The notes beneath the pieces are model-generated. The model had not been told where the DNA came from. It saw only the letters and a program-made list of their open reading frames with translations, and ran no database searches. A stretch of 56,040 nucleotides of DNA from Bacteroidales bacterium. GTDB taxonomy: Bacteria; Bacteroidota; Bacteroidia; Bacteroidales; UBA3824. Position numbers and translations under genes: made by a program. Positions 43,945 through 52,824 of this stretch are shown piece after piece. The stretch spans positions 1 through 56,040 of the forward strand of contig JAFXZT010000146.1 of assembly GCA_017541145.1 (NCBI GenBank), given 5' to 3'. Each line of letters starts with the position of its first letter. The stretch's first letter is position 1.

Positions 43945-46182
43945 TTAATCTATTCTAATTCCTACCAACGATAAATCATCAACTTGTGTAGCTCCAAAGA
44001 GCCATTCTTCCATAATTTGAGCAATTTTTGCACGCTGCTCGTCGCACGGCAATTTATAATTGTTAACAAAAAACTCTTTCAAACGCTTGGTCATAAATTT
44101 TGTACCAGTAAAACCGATTTGACTTTCGATACCGTCTGACTGCATGTAAATCATGTCGCCGTGTTTGATATCGAAATATTTTGTAGTAAAATTCGGACGC
44201 TCTTGGATATGACGACCTACCGGCATTCTGTCGCCTTTCAAACGAATTACTTCGCCGTCTCTTACGATATAAAGACTCTGATATGCACCCGCAAATTTCA
44301 ATTTGTAATCGTCTTTGTTGATTGCACATATCGACATATCCATACCGTCGGCAGTTGAAAAACTTTCTTCACGATGGTCGTTGTTGTTGGTCATGAAAAT
44401 ATCGTTTGCAAGTGTTGATTTGATATAACCGCGCATCATATCGAGAATAATACCCGGCTCAATATCAATTTCAGGATTTTTAAGAAGTTCTTTTATCGCC
44501 GAAATTCCAAGCATACTCAAAAATCCGCCCGGAACTCCGTGTCCCGTACAATCTGCCAACACAAAGATGTCATAACCCGAATTTCTTGCTGCATAATACC
44601 AATCGCCGCTCACAATATCTTTCGGCAGATAGTAAATGAAACTATCCGGGAAAATGGATTTCACAAATTCCTCGGTTGGAAGTGTGGCTTGCTGAATATG
44701 TTTTGCGTAACTTATACTCTGATATATTTCAACATTGGCTTTTTCTACCGCTGACTTTTGCTCGCTGATTACAGTCTGCTGAGCCATAATTTCGTTTTGC
44801 TGTTGACTGAGTTTCTGATTTTGTTCGTTGAGAAGTTTCAGACTTTTGCGCTTGTGTTTCCACGAAATAAAAATCATGGTAATCAAAATAATCAGCACTG
44901 CCAACAAACACAATCCCAATTGAATATACAATTTTTGTGAATGAAGTTTGCCTTCTTGTACTGCAATTTCTTTCTCGTTCTGAAGTTTTATACTTTCAAC
45001 AATTTCGTCGGTTTTAACATTTGCTCTAAACTCAGCCGCCTGAAGCATATTGGTTTCGTTGCGAAATTTCGTAAGATTTTCCACATACTTCTGATGGTCA
45101 AGATATGCCTGCTTGTAATCGCCTTTGGCTGCGTAAACTTTTGCTGACAGTTCGTAAATTCTTGCTACCGTTCTCAGCCACATACTATCGTCGGTGGTCA
45201 ACTTTGCCCATTCTACACTTGTAACAGCTTTGTCGTATTCCTTGCGGGCCAAAAGTATCTGGATATCAAATAATACCGATTCGGTCAAACTTTTTTTATG
45301 ACAATATTCGTCACACAATGCACGAAATTTCTGATTATAATATGCAGCACTGTCAACATAAACATTTCCCAAACCGTTTTCTGCATAAATCAAAAATATC
45401 TTTACATAATTGTAATATGCCTGAACGCTAACAGTACTTATTATATATAAGTCGTTTTCGTTTTGGAGCATCGCCATCGACGAATCGGTGTAACGCTTTG
45501 CAACTTTCAAATCCGCAAGTTTAAATGTATCCTGCTTCTCCTCTACCCCCGTGATTATCAAATCCGCAAAAATTCCGTAATCAATCGAAAGATTATTTTC
45601 GTTGTTGCTGATTTTTTTATCAATATCCATAGCTTGACTGATATATTGATATGCCAAATCATGAAGTTGAAGATTTTCGCTATTGTTACCAATCTGACGG
45701 TAAATATCTGCAATTCTAACAGAATCACCAATTTCGGTATAAAGTTTCAACGCCGATCTGTAAAGCTCTATCGACTTTGACGTTTCGTTAGCATTATAAT
45801 ATGCCACAGCGAGATTAAACAATGCCTTACCTTCCAAAGGCTTGTTTTTCAACTGTTTGGCAAACTCATACTGCTTAGAAGTATATTCTAAAGATTTTTT
45901 AATATCCGTTTTATTATAATAAGCCCATGCCAAAAATCCGTAAGCATCACACCAAGTAGTACTGTCGCCCAAACGTTGCGCCAGCTCAATGGTTTTTCCG
46001 GCAAAATACAACACCGAATCCGGATTTGAGCAGTGTTTTGAGATATTATAATAGAAAAAAAGTTTGTCTGAATCAGTTTTCGCATCCTCCAAACCTCTAA
46101 GAAATGTTTTTAATGTATCCTGCGCGTTAAGATTCGGTAACACAAAAAACGTAAGTAATATATTGAAAATAAGTCTTTTCAC
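43945..46182 (-). CDS. TPR sensor with SpoIIE/PP2C phosphatase domain
   Basis: This 745-residue protein has a signal peptide (to about residue 20, 'VLPNLNAQ'), TPR-like repeats in a periplasmic part (about 40-400), one TM helix (about 426-446, 'LGLCLLAVLIILITMIFISW'), a coiled coil (about 450-500), and a cytoplasmic SpoIIE-type PP2C domain (about 505-745). The metal-binding residues are present: Asp527 in 'DIVSGDWYY', Asp544 in 'LADCTGHGVPGG', Asp612 in 'ADGMDMS' and the terminal Asp735-Asp736 in 'QVDDLSLVGI'. Such proteins control partner-switching anti-sigma or similar phosphoproteins in response to envelope signals. The partner is not adjacent. Confidence 0.88.
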   Translation of the reverse strand: MKRLIFNILLTFFVLPNLNAQDTLKTFLRGLEDAKTDSDKLFFYYNISKHCSNPDSVLYFAGKTIELAQRLGDSTTWCDAYGFLAWAYYNKTDIKKSLEYTSKQYEFAKQLKNKPLEGKALFNLAVAYYNANETSKSIELYRSALKLYTEIGDSVRIADIYRQIGNNSENLQLHDLAYQYISQAMDIDKKISNNENNLSIDYGIFADLIITGVEEKQDTFKLADLKVAKRYTDSSMAMLQNENDLYIISTVSVQAYYNYVKIFLIYAENGLGNVYVDSAAYYNQKFRALCDEYCHKKSLTESVLFDIQILLARKEYDKAVTSVEWAKLTTDDSMWLRTVARIYELSAKVYAAKGDYKQAYLDHQKYVENLTKFRNETNMLQAAEFRANVKTDEIVESIKLQNEKEIAVQEGKLHSQKLYIQLGLCLLAVLIILITMIFISWKHKRKSLKLLNEQNQKLSQQQNEIMAQQTVISEQKSAVEKANVEIYQSISYAKHIQQATLPTEEFVKSIFPDSFIYYLPKDIVSGDWYYAARNSGYDIFVLADCTGHGVPGGFLSMLGISAIKELLKNPEIDIEPGIILDMMRGYIKSTLANDIFMTNNNDHREESFSTADGMDMSICAINKDDYKLKFAGAYQSLYIVRDGEVIRLKGDRMPVGRHIQERPNFTTKYFDIKHGDMIYMQSDGIESQIGFTGTKFMTKRLKEFFVNNYKLPCDEQRAKIAQIMEEWLFGATQVDDLSLVGIRID

Positions 46183-46258
46183 AATTATTAAATCTAAAAA
46201 ATCTTGAACCTTGCAAAATTAAATTAATTTTATATTTCTCAAAGAAATTTAATGTTAA

Positions 46259-46288
46259 TTGTATTATAAGAAAAAAATACTAATTTTG
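46259..46288 (+). promoter_or_regulatory. Promoter of uvrB, TTG-N19-TAATTTTG
   Basis: TTG at 46259-46261, 19 bases, then TAATTTTG at 46281-46288. It lies downstream of a possible earlier start for uvrB and so supports the ATG at 46316. Confidence 0.65.
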
Positions 46289-46315
46289 CGAAAATTTATT
46301 AACCCGATTAGTACC

Positions 46316-48328
46316 ATGAATTTCGAATTAGTATCAGATTACAAACCGACCGGAGATCAGCCTGATGCCATCCGTCAACTTACCGAAGGCGTCAACAGAA
46401 ACGACCAGTATCAAATCCTAAAAGGTGTAACAGGTTCCGGAAAAACATTTACAATAGCAAATGTTATCAAAAACCTCAACAGACCTGTTCTGGTATTAAG
46501 TCATAACAAAACCCTTGCCGCACAACTCTACGGCGAGTTCAAATCTTTTTTCCCGAACAATGCGGTGGAATATTTTGTTTCTTACTACGATTATTATCAG
46601 CCGGAAGCTTTTATTCCTACCACCAACACTTATATAGAAAAAGACCTTTCGATAAACGAGGACATCGAAAAACTTAGATTGTCGGCTACAACTGCTTTAT
46701 TATCAGGCAGACGCGACATCATTGTTGTAAGTTCGGTAAGCTGTCTGTACGGTATCGGAAATCCCGAAGATTTTCATTCCAACATCATACATTTCAAAAA
46801 AGGCGAAACAATCAACCGCCAGAAATTTTTGTTGACACTTTCTTCCAGCATGTACAGCCGCAACGAGATAGATTTCAAACGGGGAACTTTCAGAGTAAAA
46901 GGCGATACGGTTGACATCTTTGTTGCTTACGATGACTTTGCATACAGAATACGATTTTGGGATGATGAAGTAGACGAAATCAGTACTTTTGATCCCGAAA
47001 CCGGCAACCGAATCGAGTACATGGACGAATGCGTTATTTATCCTGCCAACATCTTTATGACAAGTAAAGAACGCATGAACGAGGCGATGAAAAATATCCG
47101 TATCGACCTCGGCATTCAGCTCGAAGCCTTACGCGACGAAGGTAAAAAATTGGAAGCCAAACGATTGGAAGACCGTGTTAACAACGATTTGGAAATGATG
47201 CAGGAACTCGGACACTGCTCCGGTATCGAAAACTATTCAAGATATTTCGACGGCAGAAAACCCGGTACACGTCCGTTCTGTCTGATTGATTATTTTCCTG
47301 ACGATTTTATTACGGTAATCGACGAAAGCCATGTTACATTAGGTCAGATACATGCCATGTTTGGCGGCGACCGAAGCCGAAAAGTAAACCTCGTAGAATA
47401 CGGATTCCGTTTGCCCGCTGCGTTGGACAACAGACCGCTTAAATTCTCTGAGTTTGAACAACTTACTCATCAGACAATTTATCTGAGCGCAACTCCTGCC
47501 GATTACGAATTGGGAAAATGCGAAGGCGTAATTGTTGAACAAATGATTCGTCCTACAGGTCTTTTGGATCCGCCTATCGATGTAAGACCTACAATAAATC
47601 AAATCGACGACTTACTAAATGAAATTCAAGAAGTTGTAAAACGTGACGAACGTGTTATGGTTACAACGTTAACCAAACGAATGGCTGAAGAGCTTACCAA
47701 ATATCTTGACAAAATGAATGTTCGTGCCAAATATATTCACAGCGATGTTGACACCTTGGAACGTATTGATATCATGGACGGATTGCGCAAAGGCACATTT
47801 GATGTTTTGGTGGGAGTCAACCTTTTGAGAGAAGGTCTTGACTTGCCGGAAGTGTCTCTTGTAGCGATACTTGACGCCGACAAAGAAGGATTTTTGCGTA
47901 GTGCCCGCTCGCTCACTCAGACCGCAGGACGTGCCGCGCGAAATATCAACGGCAAAGTAATAATGTATGCCGACAAAATTACGGATTCTATGCAGGAAAC
48001 TATCAACGAGACCAACCGTCACCGTCAGATACAAATGCAATTCAACAAGGATCACAATATTACACCAAAACAAATCAAGAAGAGCAACAATCTGACTCTC
48101 AACAAATCGGATTCTGCCCAAAACAAGGAATTCAAAGACAACAAATTTGAAACCAACAAAGCAGCCGAAGAAGAAATCAGATTCTTGTCGAAACGCGATT
48201 TGGAATATCTTATCAAACAGACCAAATCCGACATGGAAAAAGCAGCGAAAAAACTTGATTTCATGACTGCGGCTCAACTTCGTGACAAGATGTTTGAATA
48301 TCAAGCAGCTCTCGAATCCCGAAAATAA
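46316..48328 (+). CDS. uvrB: UvrB, excinuclease ABC subunit B
   Basis: This 670-residue DNA helicase-like subunit of nucleotide excision repair has the Walker A 'KGVTGSGKT' (Lys43), the damage-probing beta-hairpin 'YFVSYYDYYQPEAFIP', 'DFITVIDESHVTLGQ', the 'HQTIYLSATPADYELG' segment, a C-terminal helicase domain ('LREGLDLPEVSLVAILDADK', 'QTAGRAARN') and a terminal UVR motif ('AAKKLDFMTAAQLRDKMFEY') that binds UvrC/UvrA. The ATG at 46316 (MNFELVSDYKPTGDQ) was chosen over an upstream frame because a promoter lies between. It diverges from the SpoIIE gene. Confidence 0.98.
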   Translation: MNFELVSDYKPTGDQPDAIRQLTEGVNRNDQYQILKGVTGSGKTFTIANVIKNLNRPVLVLSHNKTLAAQLYGEFKSFFPNNAVEYFVSYYDYYQPEAFIPTTNTYIEKDLSINEDIEKLRLSATTALLSGRRDIIVVSSVSCLYGIGNPEDFHSNIIHFKKGETINRQKFLLTLSSSMYSRNEIDFKRGTFRVKGDTVDIFVAYDDFAYRIRFWDDEVDEISTFDPETGNRIEYMDECVIYPANIFMTSKERMNEAMKNIRIDLGIQLEALRDEGKKLEAKRLEDRVNNDLEMMQELGHCSGIENYSRYFDGRKPGTRPFCLIDYFPDDFITVIDESHVTLGQIHAMFGGDRSRKVNLVEYGFRLPAALDNRPLKFSEFEQLTHQTIYLSATPADYELGKCEGVIVEQMIRPTGLLDPPIDVRPTINQIDDLLNEIQEVVKRDERVMVTTLTKRMAEELTKYLDKMNVRAKYIHSDVDTLERIDIMDGLRKGTFDVLVGVNLLREGLDLPEVSLVAILDADKEGFLRSARSLTQTAGRAARNINGKVIMYADKITDSMQETINETNRHRQIQMQFNKDHNITPKQIKKSNNLTLNKSDSAQNKEFKDNKFETNKAAEEEIRFLSKRDLEYLIKQTKSDMEKAAKKLDFMTAAQLRDKMFEYQAALESRK

Positions 48329-48346
48329 TTTTTTTTCGTGAAAATC

Positions 48347-48377
48347 TTGATTATTTGTAAGATAATTTTTACTTTTG
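48347..48377 (+). promoter_or_regulatory. Promoter of ftsK, TTG-N20-TACTTTTG
   Basis: TTG at 48347-48349 and TACTTTTG at 48370-48377, about 40 bases before the ATG at 48418. Confidence 0.55.
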
Positions 48378-48417
48378 CGCAAAATTAACAAGAATACCGA
48401 ATATTTTAACAAAAAAA

Positions 48418-51216
48418 ATGGCTCGCAGAAAAAGCAATGATTATGTATCTCCAATAACCACTATCAAAGAATTCATTCAAAACGACAGAGTAAAATTCGG
48501 CTTCAGTTTGTTGTTGATACTCATCTCTGTAGTGATGTTAATTGGATTTATTTCATATTTATTTACATGGAAAGAAGATCAATCGAAATTTGAATTAGGT
48601 TTCGGGCAATATTTCTTCAACAGCGAAATACAAGTAGAAAACTGGGGAAGCAAACTCGGAGCATGGCTTGCCGAATTGTTTATACACGATTGGTTTGGAA
48701 TACCTGCATTTACATTTATCGGAATCACAGCCTTGTGGGGACTCAGAATACAAAAATACGAACCCATTCCGTTTTGGAAATTCGTAAAACATTCACTCAT
48801 TTGGACTGTTTGGACTTCGGTATTTCTCGCATTTCTTTTCGGCGACCAATTCTTCTCGCTGGGAGGAGTGTTCGGTTTTCATGTTGACTATTGGTTGGAA
48901 ACTGTGATCGGCAAATTCGGTACATTGTTTTTTCTTTTGATTATTGCTTTTACAATCATTACGTTAACATTTGAAAACACATTGAGTTGGATTAAAATTT
49001 TCTTTGATGATTTCAAAAAGCACAAAAACTTGAAATCTGCAATTTCCAACGCCAACACTTACGCCAAGGCCATGACCGAAGCTAAGAAATCTCAAGAAAA
49101 TGTAAAATCCGGTAAACAAAGCAACAAACAAAAATATGATGACGACGATGATGACCTCGGAAATGACAATCATACTGTTTTTGACGAGGACGAAAACGAA
49201 ATGTTAAATTCTCCGATAAACTCCGGCTCAGAACCTGCCGAAGAGGAAGAAAAGTCAAATTCGATATTCTCGTCAATCAAAGATATTTTCAAAGGCAAAG
49301 ATTACAAAGGCAAAGATCAGGAACTTGATTTTGACAACAAACAACAAAATCAACAATCAAATCCTCAAAAACCGAATTCTGACAATTCGGGCAAAACGGT
49401 TGAAAACAAGCATTATGTACTGACCGACGACGGAAGCGAATTGGATTTTGAGGTAGAAGATACAACAAAAAATCACGACGAAATCCCGACACCTGAAATT
49501 CAGGCGCAACCGCTTCAGACCGGTTCGGGTCTCAACGATTTTACTGCACAACCTGTGGATTCCGTTGCAGAGCCGACCGAGGACAACAATCCGATGTCAG
49601 AAAATACAAACGAAACTCCGGCAGCCCCCGCAGAATCCGACGGTTTGGCTCTCGAAGTTGAAACAAATCAAGATATTACAGCTACAAATATTGACAATCT
49701 TCCGCCGTACGATCCTACATTGGAATTGTCAAATTACAAGTTGCCGCCGGTGGAATTGCTCAACAAATACGAAACTGCTGAAGAAGCCGTTCCAAAAAGC
49801 GAGTTGATTGAAAACAAAACCCGAATTGTAGAAGTACTCAAAAACTTCAAAATAAAAGTTGACAAAATAAAAGCCACAATCGGACCAACTGTCACACTTT
49901 ATGAAATAGTACCTGCACCCGGAATCAGAATATCAAAAATCAAAAACTTGGAAGATGATATTCAGTTGAGCCTCAAGGCGTTGGGTATTCGTATTATTGC
50001 GCCGATGCCGGGAAAAGGAACTGTCGGTATAGAAGTTCCAAACAAAAAACCGGTAATCGTATCAATGGAATCGCTGATAACTTCGGTAAAATTTCAGGAG
50101 TCAACAGCCGAACTTCCTGTAGCTATCGGCAAAACTATCAGCAACGAATGCTACGTAATGGATTTGGCAAAATGTCCTCACCTTTTGGTGGCAGGTGCTA
50201 CAGGTCAAGGTAAATCAGTGGGACTCAATGCGATAATCACATCGCTGCTCTACAAAAAGCATCCGTCTCAACTGAAATTTGTACTCGTAGACCCCAAAAA
50301 AGTAGAATTGACACTTTATAATAATATAGAGAAACATTATCTTGCAAAACTTCCTAACAACGAAGAAGCCATCATTACCGATGTTGACAAGGTAAAGGAA
50401 ACTCTCAACTCGTTAACCGTAGAGATGACCAACCGTTACGACATGCTGAAAGAGGCACAATGCAAGAATATCAAAGAGTACAACGCAAAATTTATCTCGC
50501 GTCACCTCAATCCGAACAACGGTCACAAGTATTTGCCGTATATCGTGGTTGTGATAGACGAGTTTGCCGATTTGATTATGACAGCCGGAAAGGATATTGA
50601 AAAACCGCTTGCCAGAATTGCCCAACTTGCCCGCGCAGTTGGTATTCACTTGATTGTGGCTACTCAACGTCCTACAACAAATATTATTACAGGTCTTATC
50701 AAAGCAAACTTCCCAACAAGAATTGCATTCAAAGTTTCCAGCATGATGGACTCAAGAACAATTTTGGACTGCTCTGGAGCAAACCATCTTATCGGACGAG
50801 GCGACATGTTGATTTCAAACGGTTCGGATCTTACACGTTTGCAATGCGCATTTATCGATACTCCGGAATTGGAACAGATTACCAAATTTATCGGTTCGCA
50901 ACAAGGTTATCCTACAACTTACGAATTGCCTGAACCTGATATTGAATCTTCGGATGGTAGCGAACCTGTTGACTTATCAAAACGAGACGGACTTTTTGAA
51001 GAAGCTGCAAGAATCATCGTGATGACTCAACAAGGAAGTACTTCGATGCTACAACGTAAACTCGAAATTGGTTACAACAGAGCCGGAAGAATCATGGATC
51101 AGCTAGAAGCCGCCGGAATTGTAGGTCCTAACGAAGGCAGCAAGGCAAGAACAGTAAATATCGACAACGAATACACTCTCGAACAATTTTTGAGCAATCT
51201 TGACAGAAGTTTGTAA
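48418..51216 (+). CDS. ftsK: FtsK/SpoIIIE DNA translocase
   Basis: This 932-residue inner-membrane motor pumps chromosome ends through the closing septum. It has four TM helices at the N-terminus (about 25-195), a long acidic, Gln/Asn/Pro-rich linker (about 230-460), and the RecA-type motor with Walker A 'GATGQGKS' (Lys599) and Walker B 'VVVIDEFADL' (Asp714, Glu715). The C-terminal winged-helix gamma domain ('TQQGSTSMLQRKLEIGYNRA' to 'EGSKAR') reads the KOPS orientation sequences. The LolA-like gene follows after 130 bases, the common Bacteroidota order. Confidence 0.97.
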   Translation: MARRKSNDYVSPITTIKEFIQNDRVKFGFSLLLILISVVMLIGFISYLFTWKEDQSKFELGFGQYFFNSEIQVENWGSKLGAWLAELFIHDWFGIPAFTFIGITALWGLRIQKYEPIPFWKFVKHSLIWTVWTSVFLAFLFGDQFFSLGGVFGFHVDYWLETVIGKFGTLFFLLIIAFTIITLTFENTLSWIKIFFDDFKKHKNLKSAISNANTYAKAMTEAKKSQENVKSGKQSNKQKYDDDDDDLGNDNHTVFDEDENEMLNSPINSGSEPAEEEEKSNSIFSSIKDIFKGKDYKGKDQELDFDNKQQNQQSNPQKPNSDNSGKTVENKHYVLTDDGSELDFEVEDTTKNHDEIPTPEIQAQPLQTGSGLNDFTAQPVDSVAEPTEDNNPMSENTNETPAAPAESDGLALEVETNQDITATNIDNLPPYDPTLELSNYKLPPVELLNKYETAEEAVPKSELIENKTRIVEVLKNFKIKVDKIKATIGPTVTLYEIVPAPGIRISKIKNLEDDIQLSLKALGIRIIAPMPGKGTVGIEVPNKKPVIVSMESLITSVKFQESTAELPVAIGKTISNECYVMDLAKCPHLLVAGATGQGKSVGLNAIITSLLYKKHPSQLKFVLVDPKKVELTLYNNIEKHYLAKLPNNEEAIITDVDKVKETLNSLTVEMTNRYDMLKEAQCKNIKEYNAKFISRHLNPNNGHKYLPYIVVVIDEFADLIMTAGKDIEKPLARIAQLARAVGIHLIVATQRPTTNIITGLIKANFPTRIAFKVSSMMDSRTILDCSGANHLIGRGDMLISNGSDLTRLQCAFIDTPELEQITKFIGSQQGYPTTYELPEPDIESSDGSEPVDLSKRDGLFEEAARIIVMTQQGSTSMLQRKLEIGYNRAGRIMDQLEAAGIVGPNEGSKARTVNIDNEYTLEQFLSNLDRSL

Positions 51217-51346
51217 AAAAAATTATCCGATGTCAACAAAAAAAGATGTTAACAAAAATAAAAAAAGATTCAGCACCGTTTAAATACTGCATCTAAACTA
51301 CCAAAATTTTGAATTAAAAAAGAATAAAAACATACACTTTACAAAA

Positions 51347-52054
51347 ATGAAAATAACAAAACTTCTTACAGCAATGTTTTTGGCTGTTGCAATGTCAATG
51401 CCTTCATTTGCACAAAATCAAGACGTTCATGACCCAAACGCAAAGAAAATTCTTGAAAAAGTATCTACTACAACCAGAAGTTACTCTACATTGCGTGCGT
51501 CATTTGATTGGACATTGGAAAACAAGGCTACCAAAACCAAAGATACAAAGTCAGGTTTCATGTTTATCAAAGGCGACAAATACAAATTGATACTTGCCGG
51601 AACAGAAATTTTCTCGGACGCTACCACAACATGGACTTACTCAAAAGATGCCAACGAAATCACAATCAATGCAGTAGAAGACAACGATGAATCTATCGTA
51701 AGCAATCCTACAAAAATATTTGACCTTTACAAAAACGGTTTCAAATACACATTGAAAGGCGAAGAATCCAAAACAGTAAAAGTAAAAGCCAACAATCAAA
51801 CCACAACCAGCAAAAAAACATGTTATGTTGTTGACTTGTATCCTGAATCGCCCAAAGGTAAAGAATTTCATACAATTGAGCTTGTAATCGACAAATCAAC
51901 AAGTCAGATCTACTCAATTACTATAAAATTCAAGAACGGCAGCGACCAAATAATCGAAATTACAGAATACAAAAGCAATGTAACAATGCCTGATGCGTTG
52001 TTTACATACGACGAGAAGAAATACCCCGGTGCCGAAGTTAACGATATGAGATAG
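51347..52054 (+). CDS. lolA: LolA-like outer-membrane lipoprotein carrier protein
   Basis: This 235-residue protein has a signal peptide (MKITKLLTAMFLAVAMSMPS, cleavage after 'FA'), placing it in the periplasm. The mature part fits the LolA/LolB fold: 'TTRSYSTLRASFDWTLENKA', 'SGFMFIKGDKYKLILAGTEI' and 'FSDATTTWTYSKDANEI'. LolA carries lipoproteins from the LolCDE complex to the outer membrane; some Bacteroidota proteins with this fold have other roles. Its place just after ftsK is typical for Bacteroidota lolA. No separate promoter is clear, so it may be co-transcribed with ftsK. Confidence 0.85.
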   Translation: MKITKLLTAMFLAVAMSMPSFAQNQDVHDPNAKKILEKVSTTTRSYSTLRASFDWTLENKATKTKDTKSGFMFIKGDKYKLILAGTEIFSDATTTWTYSKDANEITINAVEDNDESIVSNPTKIFDLYKNGFKYTLKGEESKTVKVKANNQTTTSKKTCYVVDLYPESPKGKEFHTIELVIDKSTSQIYSITIKFKNGSDQIIEITEYKSNVTMPDALFTYDEKKYPGAEVNDMR

Positions 52055-52209
52055 AGAGAGTTAGCAGTGATTATTTAACTCATTGAAAATAAATAATTTG
52101 AAAAACTCTTAAAAATTATTTGCTTGACTTCCAAATATTTCTGAGAAAAAAATTTACGAAAAAAGCGAAAAAAAACTTGTAAAAAATTTTCCATATCAAA
52201 ATAAAGCAG

Positions 52210-52217
52210 TATATTTG
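52210..52217 (+). promoter_or_regulatory. Minus-7 box of the HU gene
   Basis: TATATTTG, followed by CAAGTC, 38 bases upstream of the ATG. The ATTTGCAAGTC here also occurs in the invariant core of the three RNA units. Confidence 0.6.
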
Positions 52218-52255
52218 CAAGTCGAAATAAGTAAATAAATTAAATATTTTAAACA

Positions 52256-52543
52256 ATGACAAAAGCAGACATCGTAAACGAGATTTCTAAAAACACAGGA
52301 ATCGAGAAAGTCACAGTTCAAAAAGCCGTAGAAGCTTTCATGGATACTATTAAAGATTCTTTAGTAGCGAACAACAATGTTTATCTTCGTGGTTTCGGTA
52401 GCTTTGTAATCAAAACAAGAGCTAAAAAAACAGCAAGAAACATTTCTAAAAACACTACAATAGTTATCCCAGAACATAACATCCCAGCTTTCAAACCATC
52501 AAAGGTATTCGTAAGCGAAGTTAAAGACTCTAAAAAGAAATAA
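52256..52543 (+). CDS. HU family DNA-binding protein
   Basis: This 95-residue HU/IHF-fold protein bends DNA as a dimer. It has the helical N-terminus 'TKADIVNEISKNTGIEKVTV' and the beta-arm region 'VYLRGFGSFVIKTRAKKTAR', with the proline-tip segment altered to 'VIPEHNIPAFKPSKVF'. It lies in front of the mS38-like microgene and RNase G, a Bacteroidota arrangement. Confidence 0.96.
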   Translation: MTKADIVNEISKNTGIEKVTVQKAVEAFMDTIKDSLVANNNVYLRGFGSFVIKTRAKKTARNISKNTTIVIPEHNIPAFKPSKVFVSEVKDSKKK

Positions 52544-52610
52544 TTTCAATGCTTTTTGAAAGACTAGCTAACAACATTTAAGTATCACAATTAAAAAAAA
52601 GTAAAACAAA

Positions 52611-52700
52611 ATGCCAAGCGGAAAGAAAAGAAAACGTCATAAAATGGCAACACACAAACGTAAAAAACGTTTGCGTAAAGACAGACACAAGAAAAAATAA
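52611..52700 (+). CDS. Tiny mS38-like (AURKAIP1/COX24) ribosomal protein
   Basis: This 29-residue protein reads MPSGKKRKRHKMATHKRKKR then LRKDRHKKK, almost only Lys, Arg and His. It matches the COX24/AURKAIP1 C-terminal motif found in small ribosomal proteins of Bacteroidota and in the mitochondrial small-subunit protein mS38. It likely sits in the 30S subunit and contacts rRNA. It is short enough to be missed by automated gene callers. The gene lies between HU and RNase G and is followed by an intrinsic terminator. Confidence 0.85.
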   Translation: MPSGKKRKRHKMATHKRKKRLRKDRHKKK

Positions 52701-52733
52701 GATTACTTGTGCGTCTGTTCATCAAGAAACTAA

Positions 52734-52774
52734 AAGAGCCTTGCAACCAATTATTTTTTGGAAGGCTCTTTTTT
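52734..52774 (+). terminator. Terminator after the mS38-like gene
   Basis: AAGAGCCTT (52734-52742) pairs with AAGGCTCTT (52762-52770), followed by Ts. RNase G, 50 bases on, therefore needs its own promoter or read-through. Confidence 0.8.
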
Positions 52775-52824
52775 AGTATTCAACAGAAAAATATTAGTAT
52801 AACAACTTAACTCTCTGTATTTAA

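Noticed and set aside
49565-49807. Plus-strand alternate frame within ftsK
   Set aside because: It is a shadow of the low-complexity linker; FtsK in the main frame has full family motifs.
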